Shown one piece after another: positions 7,350-14,860 of a stretch of 27,354 bases of DNA. The notes under the pieces were generated by a model, which saw only the letters and a list, made by a program, of their open reading frames with translations, made no database searches and was not told the origin of the DNA. Each line of letters opens with the position of its first letter. The stretch's first letter is position 1. Source of the DNA: a virus; the IMG/VR virus record IMGVR_UViG_3300009378_000046, positions 1 to 27,354 of that record; one strand, written 5' to 3'. A program made the translations under genes and the position numbers.

Positions 7350-9987
7350 GGTCGTCCAGAGCGTAAACGATGCTCTGCAGAGTCGTGCAATTCGACACGG
7401 CTTCTTCCTGTCCCGCGTAGGGAACGGGAACGCTGCTCGTATTGTCCGCATGCTCGAGCGGGATGTATACCCGAACTTGACCGCGCAACTGCTCGCTGGT
7501 ACCGCGAAGCACGCTGGCATCCCGATGAGCCGAATCACGCGTTTGAAGTCATACCAAGCGCTTATGGCCAAATCGGACACGATCATCCGAGACGGAATGA
7601 CCGCGGCCAAGCGTGCATTGACTACTGATTTGAAGGGACTGGCAGGCGTCGAGGCGAATTTCGCCAAGCGGGCCATCGCCGGGGAACTGGGAGTCTCGCT
7701 GGGGTTGATCGCACCGAACATTCCGATCCTCAATGCGATCGTGACTTCGCAACCGTTCCAGGGTCAACTGCTCGGTGAGTGGTTCTCTGGGCTGAAGACT
7801 GCTGCGCAAAGGCGCGTTCGCTCTGCGGTCAACATCGGGCTTGCGCAAGGCGAGTCGAACCAAGCAATCGCGCGTCGACTGAAGTCCGCGCTGAAGACGA
7901 CTTCCCGGCAAGCAACCACGATCGCGCGAACGGCGACGACGCACGTCAGCAACCAAGCGCGCGAAGCAACCTACAGTGAGAATAAGGACGTCGTTAAGGG
8001 CGTTCGCTATATCGCCACTCTCGATGCGCGCACGTCCGACATTTGCGCATCGCTGGACGGACGGGTATTCCCCGTAAACGAGGGCGAACGTCCTCCGATG
8101 CACCACCAATGCAGAAGCACGACGGTGCCTGTCCTTAAGAGCTGGAAGGAACTAGGTCTCCCGCTGAAAGAGGGGCAGCGGGGTTCTCGGGCTGCTAGTT
8201 CCTTCTGGCGCTCCACGCCCAAGAAGACGAAAGAGTTCTTCGCGAACCTCTCCGCTAAGGAACGGCGTGCGATGCGCTTGCGGTTAGAGGGCCAAGTACC
8301 TGCAAAGCAGACCTACGGCACCTGGCTCCGAAGCCAAACTGCAGCGATGCAGAACGAGGTACTTGGCACGCGTCGTGGACTGATGTTCCGGCAAGGACGC
8401 ATCGGTGTGAAGGACCTCGTCAATGCTGAAGGACGCACTCTTACGCTCGCCGAGCTCGAGGCAGCCGAGATGCGCATTGGGTCGTCCTTCGGTGGCTCCA
8501 AAATGCGTGTTCTGTACACCAAGGGCGACTTGGCCGCGTTGGATGTCGTTCCTAGTTTGGACCGCACGCTTGCGATGGACAAGTACAAGCGAGCAGCGAC
8601 CCTCGTTGACGGAGACCCTGCTGCCGCAGTCGCTTGGTCGGGTAAAGGCGCGCAAGTCGAACTCGCCTCTGTGCAATTCGTCGAGAGCGCGCAAGTGCAA
8701 GCGGCAATGGACCGGAGCCTGATGTGGGCGCTTGACGACGCGCTTCGCACGGGCAAGACGATGATCTACTCCGGCACCGACGATGCGATTTTCAAGTACC
8801 TTGTCGATCACGGATTCGACGCTGGCGCGTTCCGTCAACCGACGATGAGCGCGCTCGACATCATCAAACTCCGCACCAAACTCTCTGCGAAGTACGGAGT
8901 CAAGGACTTCCCGCAGCGACTTTGGCACAAGTCGCTTGGTGGTCCTGGTCGTGTCGTCAAGCCGAAGCCGAAGCCGAAGCCCACACCGAAGCCGGAGCCG
9001 AAGCCTGCTCATAAGAAGCGCGTGGTCAAGCCGGATCCGGAACCGTATTACCCGGACAACAGGCGCGCAGTCCTTGAAGCACGCGAAGCAGAGTCCGCTA
9101 CGCATTCATTCCTTCCAAACCCTGCGTCACCGAATGTGAAAACCCTACTCGCTGAGTTCGAAAAACTCAACGTGCAAGGGCTCGATAGGATTAACGAGCG
9201 CATTCAAACGATCGCACGAAAGCAGCGGGACATTTACCGCAAGACGCAGGACTACATGCGTCACGGCGGTCAAGAAACGGCGCCAGAGTACAAATTGTTC
9301 CAACGTAAGCGTACCCAACTCGCTGCAGACATGAAGGAAGCAGAGCAAGCGAAGGAGACTGTTACCAACGCGGCCAACAAAGTCTTCCACGAAGCGATGT
9401 TGGTTAAGGATCCGGTTACGATCGAGTTGAAGTTCGCTAACGCGGTGGCGCCGTGGGAGCAAAGTCAAGCGCTCGAGGCAGCGAAGTTCATGGGCGACCG
9501 TCTAAGCGCTAGCACGTTCGGGACAGACAAGATAACGATCAAGGTCGCAAGGACTCGTAGGAGCCGTTCGTCCTATACCCCTGGTAGGTTGACGATCAAC
9601 ATGGCGCTCCATGCCCCTACGAAGACTTTTGTCCACGAACTCGCGCACGCGCTTGACGACACGTTGATACTCGGTGCGCGGAAGGTCGGCGCGCCTAACT
9701 CACCGATGAACATGGACGCCATTGCTTTCCTGAAAAGGCGCACGGCAGGTGAACAAGTACAGAAACTGCGCGACATCACCGGCATTAGCGGATACGCGCG
9801 ATCCGAAGTCGCGTGGAAGGACGACTTCATCGAGTACTACATGGGTCGAGACTATCGCGGTCAAGCAACTGAATGCTTTTCGATGGCCGCTGAGATGTTG
9901 TTCACGGACCCGGCGAAACTCGCGAGACTTGACTCCGACATGTTCGAATGGATGATTCGTCACTTCCAGGGGTTGCCGCCGCAATGA
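7333..9987 (+). CDS. MuF-like head protein fused to a C-terminal HExxH metallopeptidase domain
   Basis: An 884-residue composite. The TTG start at 7333 is fixed by GGGAGG five bases upstream. Residues about 1-375 are a Mu gpF/SPP1 gp7-type head morphogenesis protein, with LDARTSDIC (230-238) and PPMHHQCRS (254-262), then the usual YGTWLRSQ and LTLAEL segments. Residues about 380-535 are a separate domain with a faint acetyltransferase-like pattern (speculative). Residues 543-558 are a KPKP linker. Residues about 590-884 end in a zincin-like domain: VHELAHALDD (H768, E769, H772) and, 75 residues later, ATECFSMAAE, giving E847 as probable third zinc ligand. MuF proteins enter the capsid, so the peptidase is probably virion-borne cargo or an injected effector. 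Maturation protease is the alternative. Confidence 0.85.
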   Translation: MATASKVVQSVNDALQSRAIRHGFFLSRVGNGNAARIVRMLERDVYPNLTAQLLAGTAKHAGIPMSRITRLKSYQALMAKSDTIIRDGMTAAKRALTTDLKGLAGVEANFAKRAIAGELGVSLGLIAPNIPILNAIVTSQPFQGQLLGEWFSGLKTAAQRRVRSAVNIGLAQGESNQAIARRLKSALKTTSRQATTIARTATTHVSNQAREATYSENKDVVKGVRYIATLDARTSDICASLDGRVFPVNEGERPPMHHQCRSTTVPVLKSWKELGLPLKEGQRGSRAASSFWRSTPKKTKEFFANLSAKERRAMRLRLEGQVPAKQTYGTWLRSQTAAMQNEVLGTRRGLMFRQGRIGVKDLVNAEGRTLTLAELEAAEMRIGSSFGGSKMRVLYTKGDLAALDVVPSLDRTLAMDKYKRAATLVDGDPAAAVAWSGKGAQVELASVQFVESAQVQAAMDRSLMWALDDALRTGKTMIYSGTDDAIFKYLVDHGFDAGAFRQPTMSALDIIKLRTKLSAKYGVKDFPQRLWHKSLGGPGRVVKPKPKPKPTPKPEPKPAHKKRVVKPDPEPYYPDNRRAVLEAREAESATHSFLPNPASPNVKTLLAEFEKLNVQGLDRINERIQTIARKQRDIYRKTQDYMRHGGQETAPEYKLFQRKRTQLAADMKEAEQAKETVTNAANKVFHEAMLVKDPVTIELKFANAVAPWEQSQALEAAKFMGDRLSASTFGTDKITIKVARTRRSRSSYTPGRLTINMALHAPTKTFVHELAHALDDTLILGARKVGAPNSPMNMDAIAFLKRRTAGEQVQKLRDITGISGYARSEVAWKDDFIEYYMGRDYRGQATECFSMAAEMLFTDPAKLARLDSDMFEWMIRHFQGLPPQ
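8959..9006 (+). repeat. Lys-Pro repeat linker in the MuF fusion
   Basis: Forty-eight bases of AAGCCG-type repeats encode sixteen residues alternating lysine with proline, with one Thr and one Glu substitution. Such chains are stiff and exposed. The tract cleanly divides the capsid-associated part of the protein from the peptidase part, as expected for a modular fusion whose C-terminal cargo can be exchanged. Confidence 0.85.
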
Positions 9988-10226
9988 TCGTTGTCTTCGT
10001 ACTCGGGCATACTGCGTTCGTGGAAAACGGTGTGTGGACCACACAAGACGCTGGCGAACAGGCGGAGTTGAATGCCATCGAAGCAACGCGTGTCCGAGAG
10101 AACTACCAAACGCATGTCGACCTCGATCGACAAGCCGCAGACTACCTCATCGACCAATACGGAGCGGAACTGGTCGATGATTCCCTTCACACTCCGCCGA
10201 CCTTCGACAAAAACGTCATTTACTAG
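9984..10226 (+). CDS. Small acidic protein downstream of the MuF-peptidase gene
   Basis: An 80-residue protein whose ATG overlaps the stop of the MuF fusion gene (ATGA), so its translation is tightly coupled to it. The first ~14 residues are hydrophobic (MIVVFVLGHTAF). The rest is acidic, with a helical AELNAIEATRVREN region and an LDRQAADYLIDQYG stretch. No family is recognised. Genes in this position after MuF-type toxins often encode immunity proteins, so that is one possibility. A minor head protein, or an assembly-specific inhibitor of the peptidase, are others. Function is inference only. Confidence 0.6.
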   Translation: MIVVFVLGHTAFVENGVWTTQDAGEQAELNAIEATRVRENYQTHVDLDRQAADYLIDQYGAELVDDSLHTPPTFDKNVIY

Positions 10227-10243
10227 CGGGAGGCTAGAGACGC

Positions 10244-11041
10244 ATGCCTAGACTGAAAGCAATCCTGACGAGCAAGCCGGACGACGCGCTTGTTGGTTAC
10301 TACACCGAACAAGAGGACGGGACGTTCCTCTTGAACGTCGATCCTGTGAACGGCTTTGCACTCGAGAACGTGGAAGGCCTGAAGACCACCTTGTCGGACC
10401 GTCAGGAACGGCATCGGACGGCGACTGCGAAGGTGACTGCGCTCGAGACGCAAATCGATTCGCTGAACGAGAAGCTCGAAGGTCTGAGCGATGCGAAGCC
10501 GGACGAGAAGCTCAAGGCGAAGTTGGAAGCCGAACGCGATCAACTGATCCAGAAGCACACCAACGAGCTGAACGAGCTCAAGGGCAACCTGAAGAAGAGC
10601 GACGGTCTGCTCCGGAAGTACGCGCTCGAAGCGCGCGCTGACGCTGCGATCGCTGTGCACGCTGCAGACGCGAACGCCGGAAAGCTCCTGCGTCCGCACG
10701 TGCTTTCACAACTGGACATGCGGACTACCGACGCAGGTGACGTCGAGGTGTTCGTACGCGGCGCGGATGGCAATCCGCGTCTGTCCATGCAATCGGGCCA
10801 GAACGGTCCGATGAGCGTCGAGGAGTACGTCGAGTCGATGAAGACTGACGACGCCTTTGCGCTGGCTTTCAAGGGTTCCGGCGCATCAGGGTCTGGTGCT
10901 GCGGGCTCGTCTGGCGCGGGAGGCGCTGGAAGCAACGGCAATCACGTCATCTCGGCGGAAGACGCTCGAGACACCGGGAAGTACCGTGCTGCGAAGGAAC
11001 AAGCCGAGAAGGCGGGCCGCCAACTCGTCATCGCTGACTAA
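10244..11041 (+). CDS. Capsid scaffolding protein
   Basis: A 265-residue protein just before the coat gene. Residues about 45-125 are a long coiled coil with many K, E, L and D residues (LSDRQERHRTATAKVTALE and onward), followed by a conserved-looking mixed region (KLLRPHV, SVEEYVESMKTDDAFALAFKG). A glycine/serine-rich hinge lies at about residues 205-232, and the chain ends in a short charged tail. This is the architecture of phage scaffold proteins of the Gp20/siphophage type, which line the procapsid and bind the coat through the C-terminus. GGGAGG at 10228-10233 lies ten bases before the ATG. No protease domain is visible, so the scaffold probably exits or is cut by another enzyme. Confidence 0.8.
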   Translation: MPRLKAILTSKPDDALVGYYTEQEDGTFLLNVDPVNGFALENVEGLKTTLSDRQERHRTATAKVTALETQIDSLNEKLEGLSDAKPDEKLKAKLEAERDQLIQKHTNELNELKGNLKKSDGLLRKYALEARADAAIAVHAADANAGKLLRPHVLSQLDMRTTDAGDVEVFVRGADGNPRLSMQSGQNGPMSVEEYVESMKTDDAFALAFKGSGASGSGAAGSSGAGGAGSNGNHVISAEDARDTGKYRAAKEQAEKAGRQLVIAD

Positions 11042-11079
11042 CCAACCACATCCACAACCAAGCATAGGAGAAGCCTACC

Positions 11080-12222
11080 ATGGCTAACACTCTCGGGGTT
11101 TACAACCCGGTGTTCTACGCGCAAGAGGCCCTGATCCAGCTGGAGCAGGCCTTGGGGATGGCGGGACGGGTCTACATGGGGTACGACGAAGAGCGTCGTG
11201 CCTTTGGCAAGGGTGAGACCGTCAACATCCGCCGTCCTTCCACCTTCACTGCGGCTGACGCGCCGGCGACTGCTGCTGACATCACGACCGAAACGGTCGC
11301 CATGACCTTGAACTACTGGCGGGAAGTCAAGTTCAAGCTCTCGGACAAGGAGCTCACCTTCACCGGCGAGCGCATCATCAACGACCACATTCGGCCCGCC
11401 GCTTACGCGCTCGCCGATGACATCGACACGAAGCTCTCGCTTCTGTACAAGGATGTCCCGTGGTTCGCTGACCTCGGAGGCACTCCCGGTGTCTCTGACA
11501 TCACCGGTCAGCAGCAGATCCTGTTCGACAACGCGGTCCCGCAGGACGATCTTCACATGATGATCGATGGCAAGACGCAAAACAGCTTCCTGCAGCTGTC
11601 TGCGTTCAGCCAGCAGCAAGGCGCGGGAGACGCCGGCGTTGCTACCCAGCAGCGTGGTACTCTCGGCACCAAGTTCGGCTTCGAGGTGTTCGCGAACCAG
11701 AACGTCCAGACCCACACTCCTGGTGTGAGCGCGGACGCGGCTGGTGCTGTGAACGGTGCCGGCGCTGTCGGCGACACGACTCTCGTGGTCGATGCGTTCG
11801 AGGCTTCCGGTACCGTGAAGGCTGGCGACATCCTGACCTTGACTGGGTACACCCAGAAGTACGTGGTCACGGCAGATGCCACCTTCTCGTCCGGTGCGGC
11901 GACGTTGAGCATCAACCCGCCGCTGAAGACCATCGTGGCCGACAACACCGTTGCCACGCTGGATCTCGACGCCACGAACGTCAAGCAGAACCTCGCCTTC
12001 CACCGCAACGCTTTCGGTCTCGTGACTGCGCCCCTGTCGGACGCTGCTCGCGAACTGGGTGCCAAGGTGGCGACGATCCAAGACCCGGTCACCGGGTTGG
12101 CTCTGCGTTCTCGCATCTACTACGTCGGCAACTCCTCGGAGGTGCACGTCGCCATCGACGTGCTGTACGGCGTGCAGACGCTCGATCCCAACCTCGCCTC
12201 GCGGCTCATGTCGCCTGTGTAG
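11080..12222 (+). CDS. Major capsid protein, P22 coat-like
   Basis: A 380-residue coat protein with an HK97-type fold. The N-terminal half (YNPVFYAQEALIQLEQ, then GETVNIRRPSTF, FKLSDKELTF and LADDIDTKLSLLYKDVPW) matches the P22 gp5-type family. Residues about 220-300 form a beta-rich insertion (GDTTLVVDAFEASGTVKAGDIL, then TATL and SINPPL) typical of the extra domain of this family. The C-terminal part returns to the shell domain. AGGAGAAG lies well placed before the ATG. A stable UUCG hairpin begins 16 bases after the stop. As the main shell protein it should be the most heavily expressed gene here, and its GC-ending codons look somewhat more uniform than those of its neighbours. Confidence 0.82.
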   Translation: MANTLGVYNPVFYAQEALIQLEQALGMAGRVYMGYDEERRAFGKGETVNIRRPSTFTAADAPATAADITTETVAMTLNYWREVKFKLSDKELTFTGERIINDHIRPAAYALADDIDTKLSLLYKDVPWFADLGGTPGVSDITGQQQILFDNAVPQDDLHMMIDGKTQNSFLQLSAFSQQQGAGDAGVATQQRGTLGTKFGFEVFANQNVQTHTPGVSADAAGAVNGAGAVGDTTLVVDAFEASGTVKAGDILTLTGYTQKYVVTADATFSSGAATLSINPPLKTIVADNTVATLDLDATNVKQNLAFHRNAFGLVTAPLSDAARELGAKVATIQDPVTGLALRSRIYYVGNSSEVHVAIDVLYGVQTLDPNLASRLMSPV

Positions 12223-12237
12223 GCCAACTTCGCTACT

Positions 12238-12259
12238 GAGGGGGCCTTCGGGTCCCCTC
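12238..12259 (+). terminator. UUCG-loop hairpin after the coat gene
   Basis: A nine-base-pair stem (GAGGGGGCC against GGTCCCCTC, one G-U pair) closed by a TTCG tetraloop. There is no following U-run, so it is a weak terminator, pause site or mRNA 3'-end stabiliser. It ends about 21 bases before the ATG of the next gene, leaving room for AGGAGA. Confidence 0.7.
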
Positions 12260-12280
12260 TCCCTCTGACCAGGAGAAACA

Positions 12281-12526
12281 ATGACCAAGTGCATCGAAAT
12301 GATTTACGGTCCGAACCGTGAGATGGTCGCTGAAGGTGAAGTCGAGGCGCGCCTCATCGCAGGGTGGATCCCCCGGTTCCAAAGCGAACTCAGCGCTTTG
12401 CGCGGTGAAGAGAACGCCGACAACGACGACGCCGACAACGACGACGCCGAGAACGACGACAACGACAACGACGACAACGACGACGCCGAGGAGGGCGCGG
12501 AAGACGATGAGCAAGAAGACGGTTGA
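12281..12526 (+). CDS. Small acidic protein with Asn-Asp-Asp repeats
   Basis: An 81-residue protein starting at an ATG with AGGAGA about five bases upstream. Residues 1-42 are ordered-looking (MTKCIEMIYGPNREMV, then WIPRFQSELSALRG). From about residue 44 the chain is almost only N, D, A and E in NDD/ADNDD repeats, hence extremely acidic. Possible roles are a capsid-associated acidic protein, a decoration or linker protein, or a DNA mimic. It overlaps the next small ORF by 20 bases. The repeat tract is likely to change length quickly. No family recognised. Confidence 0.65.
   Translation: MTKCIEMIYGPNREMVAEGEVEARLIAGWIPRFQSELSALRGEENADNDDADNDDAENDDNDNDDNDDAEEGAEDDEQEDG
12412..12490 (+). repeat. 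GACAACGAC-type tandem repeat inside the acidic gene
   Basis: An imperfect microsatellite-like tract of GACAACGAC and GACGCC units, all in frame, encoding the NDD/ADNDD repeats. In-frame units mean that slippage lengthens or shortens the acidic tail without breaking the gene. Confidence 0.8.
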
Positions 12527-12659
12527 AGTCATCGGAGGACCCGGGATCATCGTGATCGAGGAGCGCTTGCTGAAGCGCTACCAGACTCGCGGTTACGAGC
12601 TCGTCAAGAAGAGCGCAAGCCCGAAGCCGGTTGCGAAGCCGACTCCGGTCACGGAGTAG
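12507..12659 (+). CDS. Small basic hypothetical protein
   Basis: A 50-residue ORF beginning MSKKTVEVIGGPG. The ATG at 12507 lies inside the acidic gene; an in-frame extension back to 12318 would run through the repeat tract in another frame and is rejected. The first 35 residues resemble a compact domain with GGPGIIVIEERLLKRYQTRGYE. The tail is rich in K, P and S. Its basic charge contrasts with the acidic upstream protein, so the two might bind each other. That is an inference from charge and overlap only. The hairpin at 12670 follows its stop. Confidence 0.55.
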   Translation: MSKKTVEVIGGPGIIVIEERLLKRYQTRGYELVKKSASPKPVAKPTPVTE

Positions 12660-12669
12660 CCGGAACGCT

Positions 12670-12689
12670 GGGGGTCCGACCGGGCCCCC
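12670..12689 (+). terminator. GC-rich hairpin before the 156-residue head gene
   Basis: An eight-pair stem (GGGGGTCC against GGGCCCCC, one U-G pair) with a four-base loop. No U-run follows. It is placed like the hairpin after the coat gene and is followed by the same CCCCTCT-like stretch and an AAGGAGAAA SD. Confidence 0.65.
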
Positions 12690-12707
12690 TCTACCAAGGA
12701 GAAATTG

Positions 12708-13178
12708 ATGGCCTTCACAAAAGTACAACAAGAGTTGACCGCTGAGATGCGGGAGCGCGGAGTCCCGGCGCCGTTTACGGTTTCGGATACCGGCTTGAAC
12801 GTTTCTGACAAGCAGTTCGCGGTCGAAGATCAGTTCGGTGGCGATGCGGTCATCGAAGTTCAAGGTGTTCGTATCGAGTACGTTGCCGACGCAACTGCAG
12901 GTGCGCGCGGATTGTCCCTCGAAGTCAAGGACGCGTCCGGCGATGTCATCATGAGTTTCGCACTCACCGAGACCGCCAACCTCACCGCAAGCGTCACGCG
13001 GAACTTCGAAGTTGCTACCGGTCTGAACGCGCAGACTGCGATCTCAACCAGCGTGGTCGAAGGAATGCCGGCGCTCGTCCTGCATGCCGGTCAAACGTTC
13101 CGCGTGTATGACGCAAACGCGGTTTCGGCCGAAGCCGACGACATGATCGTCCACGTAAGAGGCGTCCAACACCAGTAA
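12708..13178 (+). CDS. Hypothetical head protein, possible decoration protein
   Basis: A 156-residue protein. ATG 12708 is used rather than TTG 12705 because AAGGAGAAATTG places the SD correctly. It is beta-rich (VIEVQGVRIEYVADAT, SLEVKDASGDVIMSFALTE, ALVLHAGQTFRVYDAN) with a short helical N-terminus (TKVQQELTAEMRERG). There are no cysteines or membrane segments. Its strong SD, the preceding hairpin and its position just after the coat gene suggest high expression and a virion role such as capsid decoration. No family is recognised with confidence. Confidence 0.6.
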   Translation: MAFTKVQQELTAEMRERGVPAPFTVSDTGLNVSDKQFAVEDQFGGDAVIEVQGVRIEYVADATAGARGLSLEVKDASGDVIMSFALTETANLTASVTRNFEVATGLNAQTAISTSVVEGMPALVLHAGQTFRVYDANAVSAEADDMIVHVRGVQHQ

Positions 13179-13181
13179 GCG

Positions 13182-13712
13182 ATGGCATTCTCCTTCGTCG
13201 TTGAAACCGGCTCTGGATCCGCGACTGCTACGTCCTACGTGGCTTTGGCGGACGCGGAGCAGTACGTCGATAACCTCGGAGACCATACGCTCTGGGACGC
13301 GGAGACGGACAACAACAAGCAACTTGCGCTCATGCAAGGCACGCGTTTCTTGGACGCCAAGTACGGCACCAATTGGCGTGGAACGAAGGGCAGTTCGACT
13401 CAAGCGTTGAACTGGCCCAGAGCGGACGTGCTCGACCCGGACGGGTTTACGCGCAGTGCATCAGCGATTCCGCAAGAACTCCAAGACGCGTGCGTCGAAG
13501 CGGCGTTGGACTGGCTCGACGGTTCGAAAGCGGACTTGACGCCTGACGTCTCCACCCCTACCGGGGACATCAAGAAAGAGTCCGTGCAAGTTGGCCCGAT
13601 CAAGATCGCAACCGAGTACGTTGGTTCTGGTGGGCGTGAGACTCGACGTGTGAAGATCGGCCGCCTGCTTGCTCCGATCATCACTTCAGGTTACCAAGTG
13701 ATTCGCGGATGA
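13182..13712 (+). CDS. Head-tail connector protein (DnaT-like/gp6-like)
   Basis: A 176-residue protein of the type often labelled DnaT-like in phage annotations and acting as a head-tail adaptor. Visible family signs are an N-terminal FVVETGSGSATATSYVALADAEQYV, a LALMQGTRFLD helix, a WRGTKGSSTQALNWPRADVLDPDG segment and an IPQELQDACVEAALDWL helix. Despite the DnaT-like label, no replication role is implied. It starts three bases after the previous stop and overlaps the next gene by ATGA. The order portal, coat, this gene and three small connector genes is typical of siphophage heads. Confidence 0.75.
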   Translation: MAFSFVVETGSGSATATSYVALADAEQYVDNLGDHTLWDAETDNNKQLALMQGTRFLDAKYGTNWRGTKGSSTQALNWPRADVLDPDGFTRSASAIPQELQDACVEAALDWLDGSKADLTPDVSTPTGDIKKESVQVGPIKIATEYVGSGGRETRRVKIGRLLAPIITSGYQVIRG

Positions 13713-14077
13713 CCACTGCACTCGATACCAAGATCGCAGCGAAGGTGCTAACGGTCCTCGCTACGTACGGAGTCAACCTTACGCTGTACGAGGAGACGGA
13801 CTATACCTACGATGAAGCGACCGGTATCGGTACAAGCGCGAGCCCGAATTCAAGGATCGTGAAAGCGACTCCCTTGCAGTCGTTTGATCGTAAACTGATC
13901 GATGGTGATGTAGTGCGGATCGACGATGCGTTGACGTACATCGCAGGGACAGTAGCACGTGAGCCTGAAATTGGAATGAAGGTGACCGTGAACGGCGAAA
14001 ATTGGGACGTAGTTGCAGTACGTCCGATCCTGTCCGGTGACGATACTGCACTCTATGAATTGCACTTGCGTCGATGA
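13709..14077 (+). CDS. Probable head closure (stopper) protein
   Basis: A 122-residue protein in an ATGA junction. The second half is a small beta-barrel-like sequence (KLIDGDVVRIDDALTYIAG, MKVTVNGENWDVVAVRPIL, ALYELHLRR) seen in stopper or head completion proteins that close the portal channel. The N-terminal part contains a helix and a variable loop (DYTYDEATGIGTSASPNS). Identification rests on size, fold-like pattern and position between the adaptor and the gp10-like gene. Confidence 0.6.
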   Translation: MTTALDTKIAAKVLTVLATYGVNLTLYEETDYTYDEATGIGTSASPNSRIVKATPLQSFDRKLIDGDVVRIDDALTYIAGTVAREPEIGMKVTVNGENWDVVAVRPILSGDDTALYELHLRR

Positions 14078-14439
14078 GTACAAACGTCAAAGCATTCGTA
14101 ACTGCGGTTAACAAGTTCAGCGAGGACTTGAAGCATGACAAGTTCGTTGCTTTCCAAAAGCGGATTGCGTTCGAACTGCTCTCACGCACAGTGCTCAAGA
14201 CGCCCGTCGACACTGGTCGTGCACGCAATGCTTGGCAACTCGCGATTGGTAAAGTCCCGCAAGGCGAAACGCCTTCCGAAAGCGCAGGACAAGCGCTTGC
14301 TAGACTGAAGTTCGGTCAGACGATCTTCCTGGCCAACAACGTGCCGTACATCATCCTTCTCGAGCATGGGCACTCAGCGCAAGCGCCGAGTGGAATGCTC
14401 GCCGTGTCGATCGAAGAAGTGAGGGCAATGTTCCCGTGA
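14074..14439 (+). CDS. HK97 gp10-like neck/tail-joining protein
   Basis: A 121-residue protein with the familiar features of the gp10-like family: an early helical region (FAFQKRIAFELLSRTV), the TPVDTGRARNAWQLAIG signature, then NNVPYIILLEHGHSAQAPSGMLAVSIEE near the C-terminus. The VDTGRARNAW plus PY...LE.G.S combination is the diagnostic part. The ATGA overlap with the previous gene and GTGA overlap with the next mark a tightly coupled connector block. Confidence 0.8.
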   Translation: MSTNVKAFVTAVNKFSEDLKHDKFVAFQKRIAFELLSRTVLKTPVDTGRARNAWQLAIGKVPQGETPSESAGQALARLKFGQTIFLANNVPYIILLEHGHSAQAPSGMLAVSIEEVRAMFP

Positions 14440-14849
14440 CATTCGAAGCAGTTGCAAACACGATTCGATCGCGCTTTGAGGCGCAAGTGGCAGTCGCGGA
14501 ATCGCTGACCACGCAGTACGACAATCAACGTCTGCCCGACAACGTGGACGTAAACTCGGCCTGGTGCCGATTCGCAATCAAGCTCGGTGATGGTCTACTC
14601 ACCGAGATCGGGGGCTCAAAGACGCATCGCTACCCTGGTGTAGCAATCGCTCAGCTTTTTGTTCCGATCCATCACGGTGACCGCGAGGGTCTTCGGTTGG
14701 CCGACGTCATCAAGACGGCCTTCCGTGCAGTCACTGTTTCCGGCGTAACGTTTCGGACGCCGTCGGTTAACAACTTAGGACTCGAGACCGAGAAAAAGTG
14801 GTGGCAGATTAACGTCTCCTGCCCGTTCTACTTCAACGAAATCCAGTAG
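14436..14849 (+). CDS. Probable tail terminator protein
   Basis: A 137-residue protein with a GTG start overlapping the previous stop (GTGA). The pattern is an N-terminal helix (FEAVANTIRSRFEAQV), a central beta region (WCRFAIKLGDG, GVAIAQLFVPIHHGDREGLRLADVIKTAF) and a C-terminal WWQINVSCPFYF strand. This fits DUF4128-like or lambda gpU-like terminators that cap tail tube growth. Its place immediately before the tube gene supports the role. Confidence 0.65.
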   Translation: MTFEAVANTIRSRFEAQVAVAESLTTQYDNQRLPDNVDVNSAWCRFAIKLGDGLLTEIGGSKTHRYPGVAIAQLFVPIHHGDREGLRLADVIKTAFRAVTVSGVTFRTPSVNNLGLETEKKWWQINVSCPFYFNEIQ

Positions 14850-14860
14850 GGGAACAAAGC

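Noticed and set aside
11038-12294. Long minus-strand ORF of 418 residues opposite the coat gene
   Set aside because: It mirrors the codon pattern of a GC-rich, well-supported gene; the sequence is low in fold-like pattern and rich in R, V and D, as antisense frames are here.
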